From NCBI GenBank assembly GCA_934646115.1, contig CAKUEM010000003.1, positions 1 through 64,000 on the forward strand: a DNA stretch of 64,000 nt, given 5' to 3'. The stretch's first letter is position 1. The number at the start of each line of letters is the position of its first letter. Source of the stretch: an uncultured Oscillospiraceae bacterium (lineage in GTDB: Bacteria > Bacillota > Clostridia > Oscillospirales > JAAYXM01). The position numbers and the translations under genes are program-made. A model generated the notes under the pieces. The model was given only the letters and a program-made list of their open reading frames with translations, searched no databases and was not told the DNA's origin. Shown here piece after piece: positions 25,553 through 32,571 of the stretch.

Positions 25553-26593
25553 ATGGTAGAACGGAATTACGGAATTGATTTGCTGCGACTTGTTTTGATG
25601 TACTTTATTTGCCTATTGCATGTGTTCGTGCAAGGGGGCGTGATCGCCGCATGCGAGCCCGGGTGCTGCAGGGCGGTCATGCTTGCACTGCAGACGATCT
25701 CATATTCCGCGCTGGATGCATTCATGCTGATCAGCGGATATGTCGCGCCGGATCGCCCGCAGGAGCATTGGAAGATCACGGCGCGCTGGCTTCAGGTGTT
25801 TTTCTATTCGTTTGTACTGACGCTCGTGCTTGCATGCTTTGGACTTTGCGAAAAATTTGAAGTCATTCCGATGATAAAGCTGGCGTTCCCTGTGACATTT
25901 AGGGTATATTGGTATTTTTCTGCTTATTTTCTTTTGTTTTTCGCCACACCCTTGTTGAATCGATTTATTTTCCAAACAACGACCGAACAGGCGAAACGCA
26001 CGCTGGTTATCACGGTGTGCCTGCTTTCCGGCGTGTATCTGCTGAACGAGCCGTTTCAAACGCAAGGCGGCTACAGCGCAATCTGGCTTATCGCGCTGTA
26101 TCTCATCGGCGCTTTGATGAAGCGCGTGCAGCTGTTTGAACGCGCGAAAACGTGGGTGCTATTGCTCGTGCTGGGCGCGGATTATGCGCTCATATGGGCA
26201 AGTAAGGTGATTTTTGACAAAGATCGGCTGCTTAACCATTTATCGCCCAATGTGCTGCTTTCCGCAATGCTGGTGCTTGTTTTGTTTGCGCGGCTGCGTC
26301 CCAACAAAAAAGTGGTGGCGGCGCTCTCGCCGCTGGCGTTTGGTGTGTATCTGTTCCATTTAAACCCGGTGATCTGGGCGCAGCTGGAAAACGCGTGCAC
26401 CGTGCTGGCGGTACAGCCGGTTTTGCTTGCGGTGGGCGGCGTGCTGGCGGCGGCGCTTGCGATTTTTGTGTGCGGCATGCTGGCGGAATGGGTGCGCAGG
26501 CTGGTGTTTCGTCTTTTGCGGGCCGATGCGGCGGCGCGTTGGCTGACGGATCGGATCCGGAGCGGGCTTTGCCGCGTGTGCCGCTGGATATGA
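25553..26593 (+). CDS. Acyltransferase family 3, last gene of the polysaccharide operon
   Basis: 346 aa with RBS aaggggggta (25539-25548). It begins MVERNYGIDLLRLVLMYFIC followed by LLHVF, with the family His in helix 1, and has about ten membrane helices. It is the second acyltransferase of the operon and the third in the neighbourhood. Its donor and acceptor are unknown. A new promoter starts 2 bp after its stop, and I see no terminator between. Confidence 0.85.
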   Translation: MVERNYGIDLLRLVLMYFICLLHVFVQGGVIAACEPGCCRAVMLALQTISYSALDAFMLISGYVAPDRPQEHWKITARWLQVFFYSFVLTLVLACFGLCEKFEVIPMIKLAFPVTFRVYWYFSAYFLLFFATPLLNRFIFQTTTEQAKRTLVITVCLLSGVYLLNEPFQTQGGYSAIWLIALYLIGALMKRVQLFERAKTWVLLLVLGADYALIWASKVIFDKDRLLNHLSPNVLLSAMLVLVLFARLRPNKKVVAALSPLAFGVYLFHLNPVIWAQLENACTVLAVQPVLLAVGGVLAAALAIFVCGMLAEWVRRLVFRLLRADAAARWLTDRIRSGLCRVCRWI

Positions 26594-26594
26594 C

Positions 26595-26623
26595 TTGACA
26601 AATCGGCGCGTTTGCGCTATACT
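26595..26623 (+). promoter_or_regulatory. Promoter of the MATE efflux transcript
   Basis: TTGACA 26595-26600 and TATACT 26618-26623 with a 17-bp spacer. It lies directly upstream of the structured leader. Confidence 0.88.
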
Positions 26624-26635
26624 TCTCATACCTCT

Positions 26636-26712
26636 CGGAGGCGAATCATTCACAGGAAATGATAGCCGGATAAGAGACGGGCTGAAACGCCCGCTTCTTA
26701 TCCGGCATTTTT
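26636..26712 (+). promoter_or_regulatory. Probable guanidine-IV (mepA motif) riboswitch with terminator
   Basis: Two hairpins are visible. P1 (26640-26667) pairs GGC/GCC and ATCATT/AATGAT around the loop CACAGG, inside GGCGAATCATT...AATGATAGCC. P2 (26665-26706) is a long terminator stem with loop TGAAAC, closed by the GCCGGATAAGA/TCTTATCCGGC base and followed by ATTTTTG. The GCC of P1 is also the first base-paired part of the terminator, so the two folds exclude each other. Loop CAG can pair with CTG of the second loop. This layout in front of a MATE gene is that reported for the mepA motif; the match is from memory of the motif, not a covariance search. Confidence 0.68.
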
Positions 26713-26756
26713 GTAATTCACGGCGGCGCGCCGCCGGGTAAAGGAAAGGATGCAGG

Positions 26757-28118
26757 ATGAGAACAGCACAGGATTTTACGAAGGGAAAAATTTTATCGCC
26801 GCTTATCGGCTTTGCATTGCCGATTTTGTTTGCGGTTTTCCTGCAGACGATGTATGGCGCGGTCGATCTGCTGATCGTGGGGCAATTCTCCACGGTCGCA
26901 GAGGTTTCGGCGGTTTCGACCGGGAGCTGGATCATGACGCTTGTCACCTCGGCGATCACCGGGCTTGCAATGGGCACCACGATCCTGCTCGGGCGCAAGA
27001 TCGGCGAGGGGCGCGCGGAAGAGGGAGGACGCGTGATCGGCGCGTCGATCGTTCTGTTTGCCGTGGTGGGCGCGGTGATCACGGTGCTGGCGCTTGTGTT
27101 TGCGCCGCAGCTCGCGCTGGCCATGCATGCGCCGAAGGAGGCGTTTTCCGCCACGGTTGCTTATATCCGAATTTGCGCGGCGGGAACGGTGTTTATCATC
27201 GGCTATAACGTGCTGGGCAGCATTTTCCGCGGCATGGGCAACGCCCGCCTGCCGCTGATTTCGGTTGCGATCGCGTGTGTGTTCAACATTGTGGGCGATC
27301 TGCTCCTGGTCGCCGTTATTCCGCTGGGCGCGGCGGGCGCGGCGATCGCAACGGTTGCGGCGCAGGCGGCGAGCGTTTTGATCTCAATGCTCATTATTCG
27401 GCGGCAGCGGCTGCCCTTTGTATTCAACCGGCGCGCGCTGCGCGCAGACGGCGTGTTCATCCGCGAAACGGTGCGGCTGGGGCTGCCGATTGCACTGCAG
27501 GATGTTTTGGTCGGGATCTCGTTTCTTGTTATCACGGCGATCGCCAATTCGATCGGGCTGATCGAATCGGCTGGCGTGGGGATCGCGGAAAAGGTTTGCG
27601 GGTTTGTGCTGCTTGTTCCGTCTGCCTACATGCAGGCGATGAGCGCGTTTGTCGCGCAGAATATGGGCGCGGCGCGGCTGGACCGGGCGAAGCGCGCGCT
27701 TTTTTATGCGATCGGAACATCGCTTGCGGTCGGGCTGTTTTTGTCTTATTTCACGTTTTTCCACGGTGATCTGCTCGCCGGGATCTTTGCGCATGAAGCG
27801 GCGGTTTTGGCGGCTGCGGCGGAATATTTAAAGGCGTATGCGATCGATTGCCTGCTTGTTTCGTTCCTGTTCTGCTTCATCGGCTATTTTAATGGGCGTG
27901 GAAATACCACATTTGTGATGGCGCAGGGGATCATCGGCGCGTTTTGCGTTCGCATCCCGGTTTCGTTTGCAATGAGCCGGGCGACGCCGGTCTCTCTGTT
28001 TCATTTAGGGCTTGCGACCCCGTGCTCCACAGTGGTGCAGATTCTGCTGTGTCTGGCGTTCTTTGCGCGGATGGAGAGGAAGGACCGCACCGCGCTGCAA
28101 ACGCAGCGGAAATCATAA
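26757..28118 (+). CDS. MATE family multidrug/guanidinium-type efflux transporter (MepA-like)
   Basis: 453 aa with 12 hydrophobic helices in two similar halves. RTAQDFTKGKILSPLIGFAL and the VDLLIVGQF segment are standard for bacterial MATE/NorM-DinF proteins, which export cationic compounds with Na+ or H+. ATG 26757 has RBS aaggaaagga. The structured leader 26636-26712 suggests regulation by a small ligand, probably guanidine. A 16-bp GC palindrome (26721-26736) lies between leader and gene. Confidence 0.88.
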   Translation: MRTAQDFTKGKILSPLIGFALPILFAVFLQTMYGAVDLLIVGQFSTVAEVSAVSTGSWIMTLVTSAITGLAMGTTILLGRKIGEGRAEEGGRVIGASIVLFAVVGAVITVLALVFAPQLALAMHAPKEAFSATVAYIRICAAGTVFIIGYNVLGSIFRGMGNARLPLISVAIACVFNIVGDLLLVAVIPLGAAGAAIATVAAQAASVLISMLIIRRQRLPFVFNRRALRADGVFIRETVRLGLPIALQDVLVGISFLVITAIANSIGLIESAGVGIAEKVCGFVLLVPSAYMQAMSAFVAQNMGAARLDRAKRALFYAIGTSLAVGLFLSYFTFFHGDLLAGIFAHEAAVLAAAAEYLKAYAIDCLLVSFLFCFIGYFNGRGNTTFVMAQGIIGAFCVRIPVSFAMSRATPVSLFHLGLATPCSTVVQILLCLAFFARMERKDRTALQTQRKS

Positions 28119-28194
28119 AAAAGGGCATATTGCAGACCGTCCTGCACGTGCGGGCAGTAGGAAAACAGGGGTCTGAGCAGGCGTGTTTAGCTTC

Positions 28195-28238
28195 AACCGG
28201 AGCGGCGCAGCGTTAGCGATGCCGCTCCGGTTTTTTTT
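28195..28238 (+). terminator. Rho-independent terminator after the MATE gene
   Basis: 12-bp stem (28195-28206 with 28221-28232), 14-nt loop, T run to 28238. A weaker hairpin-like stretch lies at 28134-28175 between the stop codon and this terminator. Confidence 0.9.
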
Positions 28239-28302
28239 ATCCGGATGCGCTTGCGCTTATAGGAGTAAATATATCTGTTAATTAAGTCGTTTGCCTCTTT
28301 CA

Positions 28303-28365
28303 TTGAACAGCACCCCATCTATTAGACAAGTATGAATAATGTCTAATAGATGGGGTGCTGTTCAA
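28303..28365. repeat. 26-bp perfect inverted repeat, IS3-like ends without a transposase
   Basis: Arms 28303-28328 and 28340-28365 are perfectly complementary around an 11-nt loop. Each end begins TGAACAGCACCCC when read inward, close to the ends of IS3/IS150-group elements. Nothing coding lies between them. It may be the joined ends of a deleted element (a solo-IR or MITE-like relic). No clear target duplication is seen, and no T run follows, so it is not an ordinary terminator. Confidence 0.7.
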
Positions 28366-28375
28366 ATTTATTTCC

Positions 28376-28404
28376 CTACATAGGGGGCGTTTTGTCTATT
28401 GTCC
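28376..28404. repeat. Left copy of a diverged direct repeat flanking a broken ORF
   Basis: Positions 28379-28404 match 28877-28902 at 21 of 26 bases (common core CATAGGGGGC and TTTGTCT). Positions 28376-28387 are also the exact reverse complement of 28854-28865. The two sites bracket the interrupted minus-strand ORF. Confidence 0.6.
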
Positions 28405-28408
28405 GTTT

Positions 28409-28846
28409 TTACTGGTTCGGTTCAAAAACAGGGACGCTCTCATCAACGATTGCTTCTGTGGGGCTCCGCGGTCTCCCGTATCGCGTTTTAACCGAGGAGC
28501 CTTTTTTACCCTCTGAAAATCAGGCTCGAATATGGGCTTTCTGGAGTGCTTTAATCTCAGGCTCATAGACTTCGATAAGCTCGTCGCCGTTCTGAATCAG
28601 GATAGAATCCTCTTGACGTTCATCTTCGCCGGCGTCTTCCGCGTCCAAGCAATCAATCCACTTACCACGCACGGTCTTACCAGTATACTCGCTTCTGCAA
28701 ATGCCGATAGTCTCGGTATGAGCGAATCGTTCTTTGTGATTCAAGTCTCCGGCGTTTGTCTTAAAGAACTGACCTTTGCCGGGATGCCGGTCATAGAGCG
28801 GGAGCGGATACCGCTTCCGGGTGCTCTCCTGTGCATTTTTGCCCAT
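28409..28846 (-). pseudogene. Interrupted small ORF in a repeat-flanked patch
   Basis: On the minus strand an ORF starts at ATG 28846 (MGKNAQESTRKRYPL) behind RBS aggggg with 7-nt spacing. It reads 108 codons to TGA at 28520-28522. The same frame continues for 36 more codons (FSEGKKGSSVKTRYGRPRS...) to TAA at 28409-28411. The basic, organised look of the second part suggests that TGA is a point change (for example from CGA) in a once longer protein of about 145 aa. I do not recognise the family. Base use differs from the surrounding genes, consistent with a transferred fragment. Confidence 0.45.
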
Positions 28847-28853
28847 AACAATA

Positions 28854-28902
28854 CCCCCTATGTAGTTATCATCCTGCATAGGGGGCTGTTTGTCTGTCAT
28901 CC
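28854..28902. repeat. Right repeat: hairpin CCCCCTATG/CATAGGGGG plus direct-repeat copy
   Basis: A 9-bp stem (28854-28862 with 28877-28885) carries the right copy of the direct repeat (28877-28902). The purine-rich strand provides the RBS for the minus-strand ORF that starts at 28846. Confidence 0.6.
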
Positions 28903-28943
28903 TGTTGGTTTACAAATCTCCACAGTTCATTTTTGATATCAAA

Positions 28944-30086
28944 TCATTCTTTGGGCGCATTGTCCGTGTTTTCAGGCGCGTCGTCTGTCTCCTCCGGCGC
29001 AGGGGATGCGCTCTCTGCCGGGGAATCCTGCTGCTTATTGCTGGTGGACAGATCCATAAACACCTTTGCGCCGATCACGATCGCGAGGATCACGGCGAGT
29101 ACGAAAAACAACGCCTTGATCTCACCACTTGAGGTAAGCACCACGGCGGAGAGACCGAGCAGCCCGCTCATTAAATACAGGATCGTAACAGATTGCTTCT
29201 GATTAAAGCCCATGTCGATCAGCCGGTGATGCACATGCCCGCGGTCGGCGCTCATGGGGTTTTGCCCATGCAGCACGCGCCGCCCGATGGCAAACATCGT
29301 GTCAAAAATCGGAAGCCCCAAAATCAAGAACGGCACGGCGAATGAGACGACCGCATAAAATTTAAATAGCCCCTGGATCGACACGGTGGCAAGAATGAAG
29401 CCCAGAAATGTTGACCCGGTATCGCCCATGAAAATTTTCGCCGGGTTGAGGTTGTAGGGCATAAAGCCGATGCAAGCGCCGGCAAGCGCCGCCATGAGCA
29501 GCGCGATCGTATGCTCCGGCACAATGATCGCGATCACGAGCAGCGAAAACGACGCGATCGACGACACGCCGACCGCAAGCCCATCCAGCCCGTCGATCAA
29601 GTTGACCGCGTTTGTGATCGCAACGATCCAGAGCACGGTGAGCGGAATGGACCAGATGCCCAGGTCGATATACGGGTTTTCGCTGAAAATATTCGGGTTG
29701 GAGAACCGGGTGATGCGTATCCCATGATACACCACGATCAGCGCGGCGAGGATCTGCACCGCGAATTTTAAAAGCGCGGGCAGCGGCACGATATCGTCCA
29801 CAATGCCGAGAATCACGATCACGACCGCGCCGAGCAGAATGCCCTGCAGCTGCGGCGTCATATCGACAAACAGCAGCACGGAGAACAAAAAGCCCAGGAA
29901 GATCGCAAGACCGCCCATGCGCGGGATCGGAACTTTATGCATCCGGCGCGAATCCTTCGGCACATCGATTGCGCCGACCTTATGCGCTAAAATTTTAACA
30001 AGCGGCGTTGCCGCAAAGGCGATTGCCGCGGCGCAGACAAACGCCGCCAGCGCCCTTAAAACAAATTTTACTTCAATCGTCTGCAT
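28944..30086 (-). CDS. tagO: Undecaprenyl-phosphate N-acetylglucosaminyl-1-phosphate transferase (TagO/WecA-like)
   Basis: 380 aa with about 11 membrane helices. MraY/WecA-family motifs are complete: GIVDDIVPLP (DDxxD type), NAVNLIDGLDGLA, FMGDTGS, and RGHVHHRL, which separates the polyprenyl-phosphate HexNAc transferases from MraY. A charged, low-complexity tail (last 30 residues, Ala/Pro/Glu rich) is extra. It starts wall teichoic acid or another lipid-linked glycan and competes with the EPS operon for undecaprenyl phosphate. It is last in a minus-strand unit after trpS (25 bp). Confidence 0.9.
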   Translation of the reverse strand: MQTIEVKFVLRALAAFVCAAAIAFAATPLVKILAHKVGAIDVPKDSRRMHKVPIPRMGGLAIFLGFLFSVLLFVDMTPQLQGILLGAVVIVILGIVDDIVPLPALLKFAVQILAALIVVYHGIRITRFSNPNIFSENPYIDLGIWSIPLTVLWIVAITNAVNLIDGLDGLAVGVSSIASFSLLVIAIIVPEHTIALLMAALAGACIGFMPYNLNPAKIFMGDTGSTFLGFILATVSIQGLFKFYAVVSFAVPFLILGLPIFDTMFAIGRRVLHGQNPMSADRGHVHHRLIDMGFNQKQSVTILYLMSGLLGLSAVVLTSSGEIKALFFVLAVILAIVIGAKVFMDLSTSNKQQDSPAESASPAPEETDDAPENTDNAPKE

Positions 30087-30111
30087 GGTACAAACCTCCT
30101 TTAAAGGACGG

Positions 30112-31125
30112 CTATTTTTTCACAAAACCGACTTTTTTGCGCACTTTTTCCATCGTGCGTTCCGCAAGCGCGGCGGCACGAAGCGCGTTTTCTTTATACA
30201 CGGATTCCAGATAATCCGGCTGCTTTAAAAGCTCTGCCGTTTTCTCGCGGATCGGGCGCAGCAGCTCCACGACAGACTCGCCCACCGCGGTTTTAAAGTC
30301 GCCATAGCCGCGCCCGGCGAATTCGTTTGTGATCTCGTCCATGCTTTTCCCGGTCGCGATCGAATAAATCGTCATCAGGTTGTTGATGCCCGCCTTGCCC
30401 TCGCGATATTCCACGACCGCCTCGCTATCTGTCACGGCGCGTTTGAATTTCTTCATAATATCCTCCGGACGATCGAGGATCAAGACGCGCGCGTTGGCAT
30501 TTTCGTCTGACTTCGACATTTTTTTCTCCGGCTCGGCAAGGCTCATGATCCGCCCGCCAACCTTGGGGAAATACCCCTCCGGCACGGTAAATGTTTTGCC
30601 ATGCACGCCGTTAAAACGCTCCGCCACATTGCGCGCAAGCTCCAGATGCTGCTTCTGATCGTCGCCAATCGGGACGAGGTCGGTTTGATACAGCAGGATA
30701 TCCGCCGCCATCAGCACCGGATAGTCAAACAGCCCGGCGTTCACATTATCCGCATGGCGCGCCGCCTTATCCTTAAACTGCGTCATGCGCGAAAGCTCGC
30801 CGAACATGGTGTAGCAGTTTAAGATCCACGAAAGCTCCGCGTGCTGCGGGACGTGGCTTTGAATATACATAATGTTTTCCTTCGGGTCAAGCCCGCAGGC
30901 GATATAAAGCGCGAGCAGCGCAAGCGTTTGCTCGCGAAGCTTTTTCGGGTCCTGCCGGACGGTGATCGCATGCATATCGACCACGCAGTAGAGGCAGTGA
31001 TAGTCATGCTGCATCGCAACGAAGTTGCGCAGCGCGCCGATATAGTTGCCGAGCGAAATATTGCCGGACGGCTGCACGCCGGAAAATACAATTTTTTTGC
31101 GTTCGTTCTGTTCCATAAATAGCAC
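30112..31125 (-). CDS. trpS: Tryptophanyl-tRNA synthetase
   Basis: 337 aa from GTG 31125 (RBS aggag, 5-nt spacing); ATG 31116 is the alternative. Class I motifs: the HIGH-equivalent in SGVQPSGNISLGNYIG and KKMSKS. The order and length fit bacterial TrpS, which charges tRNA-Trp. It lies 11 bp after the aminotransferase gene, leaving no room for a T-box leader of its own. Confidence 0.95.
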   Translation of the reverse strand: MLFMEQNERKKIVFSGVQPSGNISLGNYIGALRNFVAMQHDYHCLYCVVDMHAITVRQDPKKLREQTLALLALYIACGLDPKENIMYIQSHVPQHAELSWILNCYTMFGELSRMTQFKDKAARHADNVNAGLFDYPVLMAADILLYQTDLVPIGDDQKQHLELARNVAERFNGVHGKTFTVPEGYFPKVGGRIMSLAEPEKKMSKSDENANARVLILDRPEDIMKKFKRAVTDSEAVVEYREGKAGINNLMTIYSIATGKSMDEITNEFAGRGYGDFKTAVGESVVELLRPIREKTAELLKQPDYLESVYKENALRAAALAERTMEKVRKKVGFVKK

Positions 31126-31136
31126 CCGTTCTCCTC

Positions 31137-32327
31137 TTATTTCACATAGTCGGCCAGCGCCTGCGCCATCAGTTCGATACCGCGGCGAATCGTATCATTA
31201 TCTGCAAGCGAGAAATTCAACCGGAATGTCGGCACGATCTCCTTCTCGTTGACCGAGAACGAGGCGCCCGGCACAGCGGCAACTTTATATTGCCCCGCGC
31301 GGCGGCAGAACTCCATCCCGTCATACCCCTCAGGCAGGGCGCACCACAAAAACAGCCCGCCCTCCGGACGCTGGAAGCGCGCGCGCCCGGCAAAGCTCTG
31401 CTCCATCGCGTCTGCCATCACGGTCATGCGCTCGAAATACAGCTTGCGGATCGAGGCGATGTGCGCATCGATATCGCACTGCGAAAGATACTCGGCGCAG
31501 AGCATCTGGAAAAACAGGTTGGTATGTACGTCCGACACCTGCTTGCACACGGTCATTTTTGCGATGATATCCTGATGCGCGCAGACAAAACCAATGCGCA
31601 TGCCCGGCGAAAGCACCTTGGAGAATGAGCCGGAGAAGATCACACGGCCGGTTTCATCCATGCTCTTGATCGTTTGAATATCCTCGCCGGTATAGCGCAG
31701 CTCAAAATAGGGGCTGTCCTCCAAAATCATCACGTTATACTGCTCGGCAAGCGCAAGCAGGCGCTTTCTGCGCGCGAGCGTCATGGTGCAGCCCGATGGG
31801 TTCTGAAACGTCGGGATCGTGTAGATCAACTTGACGTTCGGCTGCGTTTTCAGCATGGTCTCCAGCACGTCGACGTCCATCCCGTGCTCATCCATCGGAA
31901 TGCCGACCAGATTTGCCTTGTATGAGCGGAACGCATTGAGCGCGCCGACAAAGCTCGGCGCTTCGCACAGCACGGTATCGCCCTCATTGACCAGGATCTT
32001 CGCCGCGATTTCGATGACCTGCTGCCCGCCGCTTGTAATGATCAGATCGTCTGAGCTTTTGCCAACGCCGTATTTTTCCTTCATGCGCTTCGCGGTCAGC
32101 TCGCGCAGCGGACCGTAGCCCTCGCTCACGCCGTATTGCAGCGCGGTTGCGGAATGATTTTTGAAAAGATCCGCCGCGATGCGCGCCATATCGTTCACCG
32201 GGAAGCTTTCCGGCGAGGGATTGCCCGCGGCAAAGGAGATGACCGACGGATCCTGCGTGACCTTCAGGATCTCGCGGATCGCCGAGGGCTGAAGCGATGA
32301 AATTCTATCAGCAAATTTGATGTTCAC
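31137..32327 (-). CDS. PLP-dependent aminotransferase, class I fold (LysN/aromatic aminotransferase-like)
   Basis: 396 aa. The start GTG 32327 has RBS ggagg with 8-nt spacing; the frame is open further upstream but crosses the promoter. ISFAAGNPSPESFP at the N-terminus, ITSGGQQVIEI, and the PLP-lysine site GSFSKVLSPGMRIGF are those of the 2-aminoadipate/multi-substrate aminotransferases (MocR-type catalytic domain without the GntR domain). The likely reaction is transfer of an amino group between 2-oxoglutarate and a hydrophobic or long-chain amino acid. The exact substrate is open. Confidence 0.88.
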   Translation of the reverse strand: MNIKFADRISSLQPSAIREILKVTQDPSVISFAAGNPSPESFPVNDMARIAADLFKNHSATALQYGVSEGYGPLRELTAKRMKEKYGVGKSSDDLIITSGGQQVIEIAAKILVNEGDTVLCEAPSFVGALNAFRSYKANLVGIPMDEHGMDVDVLETMLKTQPNVKLIYTIPTFQNPSGCTMTLARRKRLLALAEQYNVMILEDSPYFELRYTGEDIQTIKSMDETGRVIFSGSFSKVLSPGMRIGFVCAHQDIIAKMTVCKQVSDVHTNLFFQMLCAEYLSQCDIDAHIASIRKLYFERMTVMADAMEQSFAGRARFQRPEGGLFLWCALPEGYDGMEFCRRAGQYKVAAVPGASFSVNEKEIVPTFRLNFSLADNDTIRRGIELMAQALADYVK

Positions 32328-32421
32328 GATGTATGCCTCCAATTTAATAAGTAAGAACTTGGAAAACGAGCGCTCGCTTCGCTCAAAACAGAGAGCTGGA
32401 AGTGCGCAAGGCTTTGGAGTT

Positions 32422-32450
32422 ATTTTATCACAAACATGCATGTTAGGCAA
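32422..32450 (-). promoter_or_regulatory. Minus-strand promoter of the aminotransferase-trpS-tagO unit
   Basis: Minus-strand TTGCCT (32450-32445) and TAAAAT (32427-32422), spacer 17 bp. Confidence 0.7.
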
Positions 32451-32466
32451 GTATTTGCAATTTTAC

Positions 32467-32496
32467 TTGCCACTTTTCTGCGAAATGGGGTATAAT
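32467..32496 (+). promoter_or_regulatory. Promoter of the 32572 membrane protein gene
   Basis: TTGCCA 32467-32472 and TATAAT 32491-32496, spacer 18 bp. It is divergent from the aminotransferase promoter. Confidence 0.75.
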
Positions 32497-32571
32497 AAAT
32501 ATACAGCAAATAGAGAAATAAGCTGCTTTGTTCCGCGCTGTAGTGGGGAAACAAGAAAAAGGAGAAGAAAT

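Noticed and set aside
26360..27154. 264-codon minus-strand frame over the MATE leader
   Set aside because: It would cover the promoter, the structured leader and the start of the MATE gene, all of which are better supported.
28350..28568. 72-codon plus-strand frame starting in the palindrome
   Set aside because: No RBS, and its start is inside the 26-bp repeat; the minus-strand reading of this patch is more protein-like.
31126..31136. T-box leader for trpS
   Set aside because: Only 11 bp separate trpS from the preceding gene, so no leader RNA fits here.
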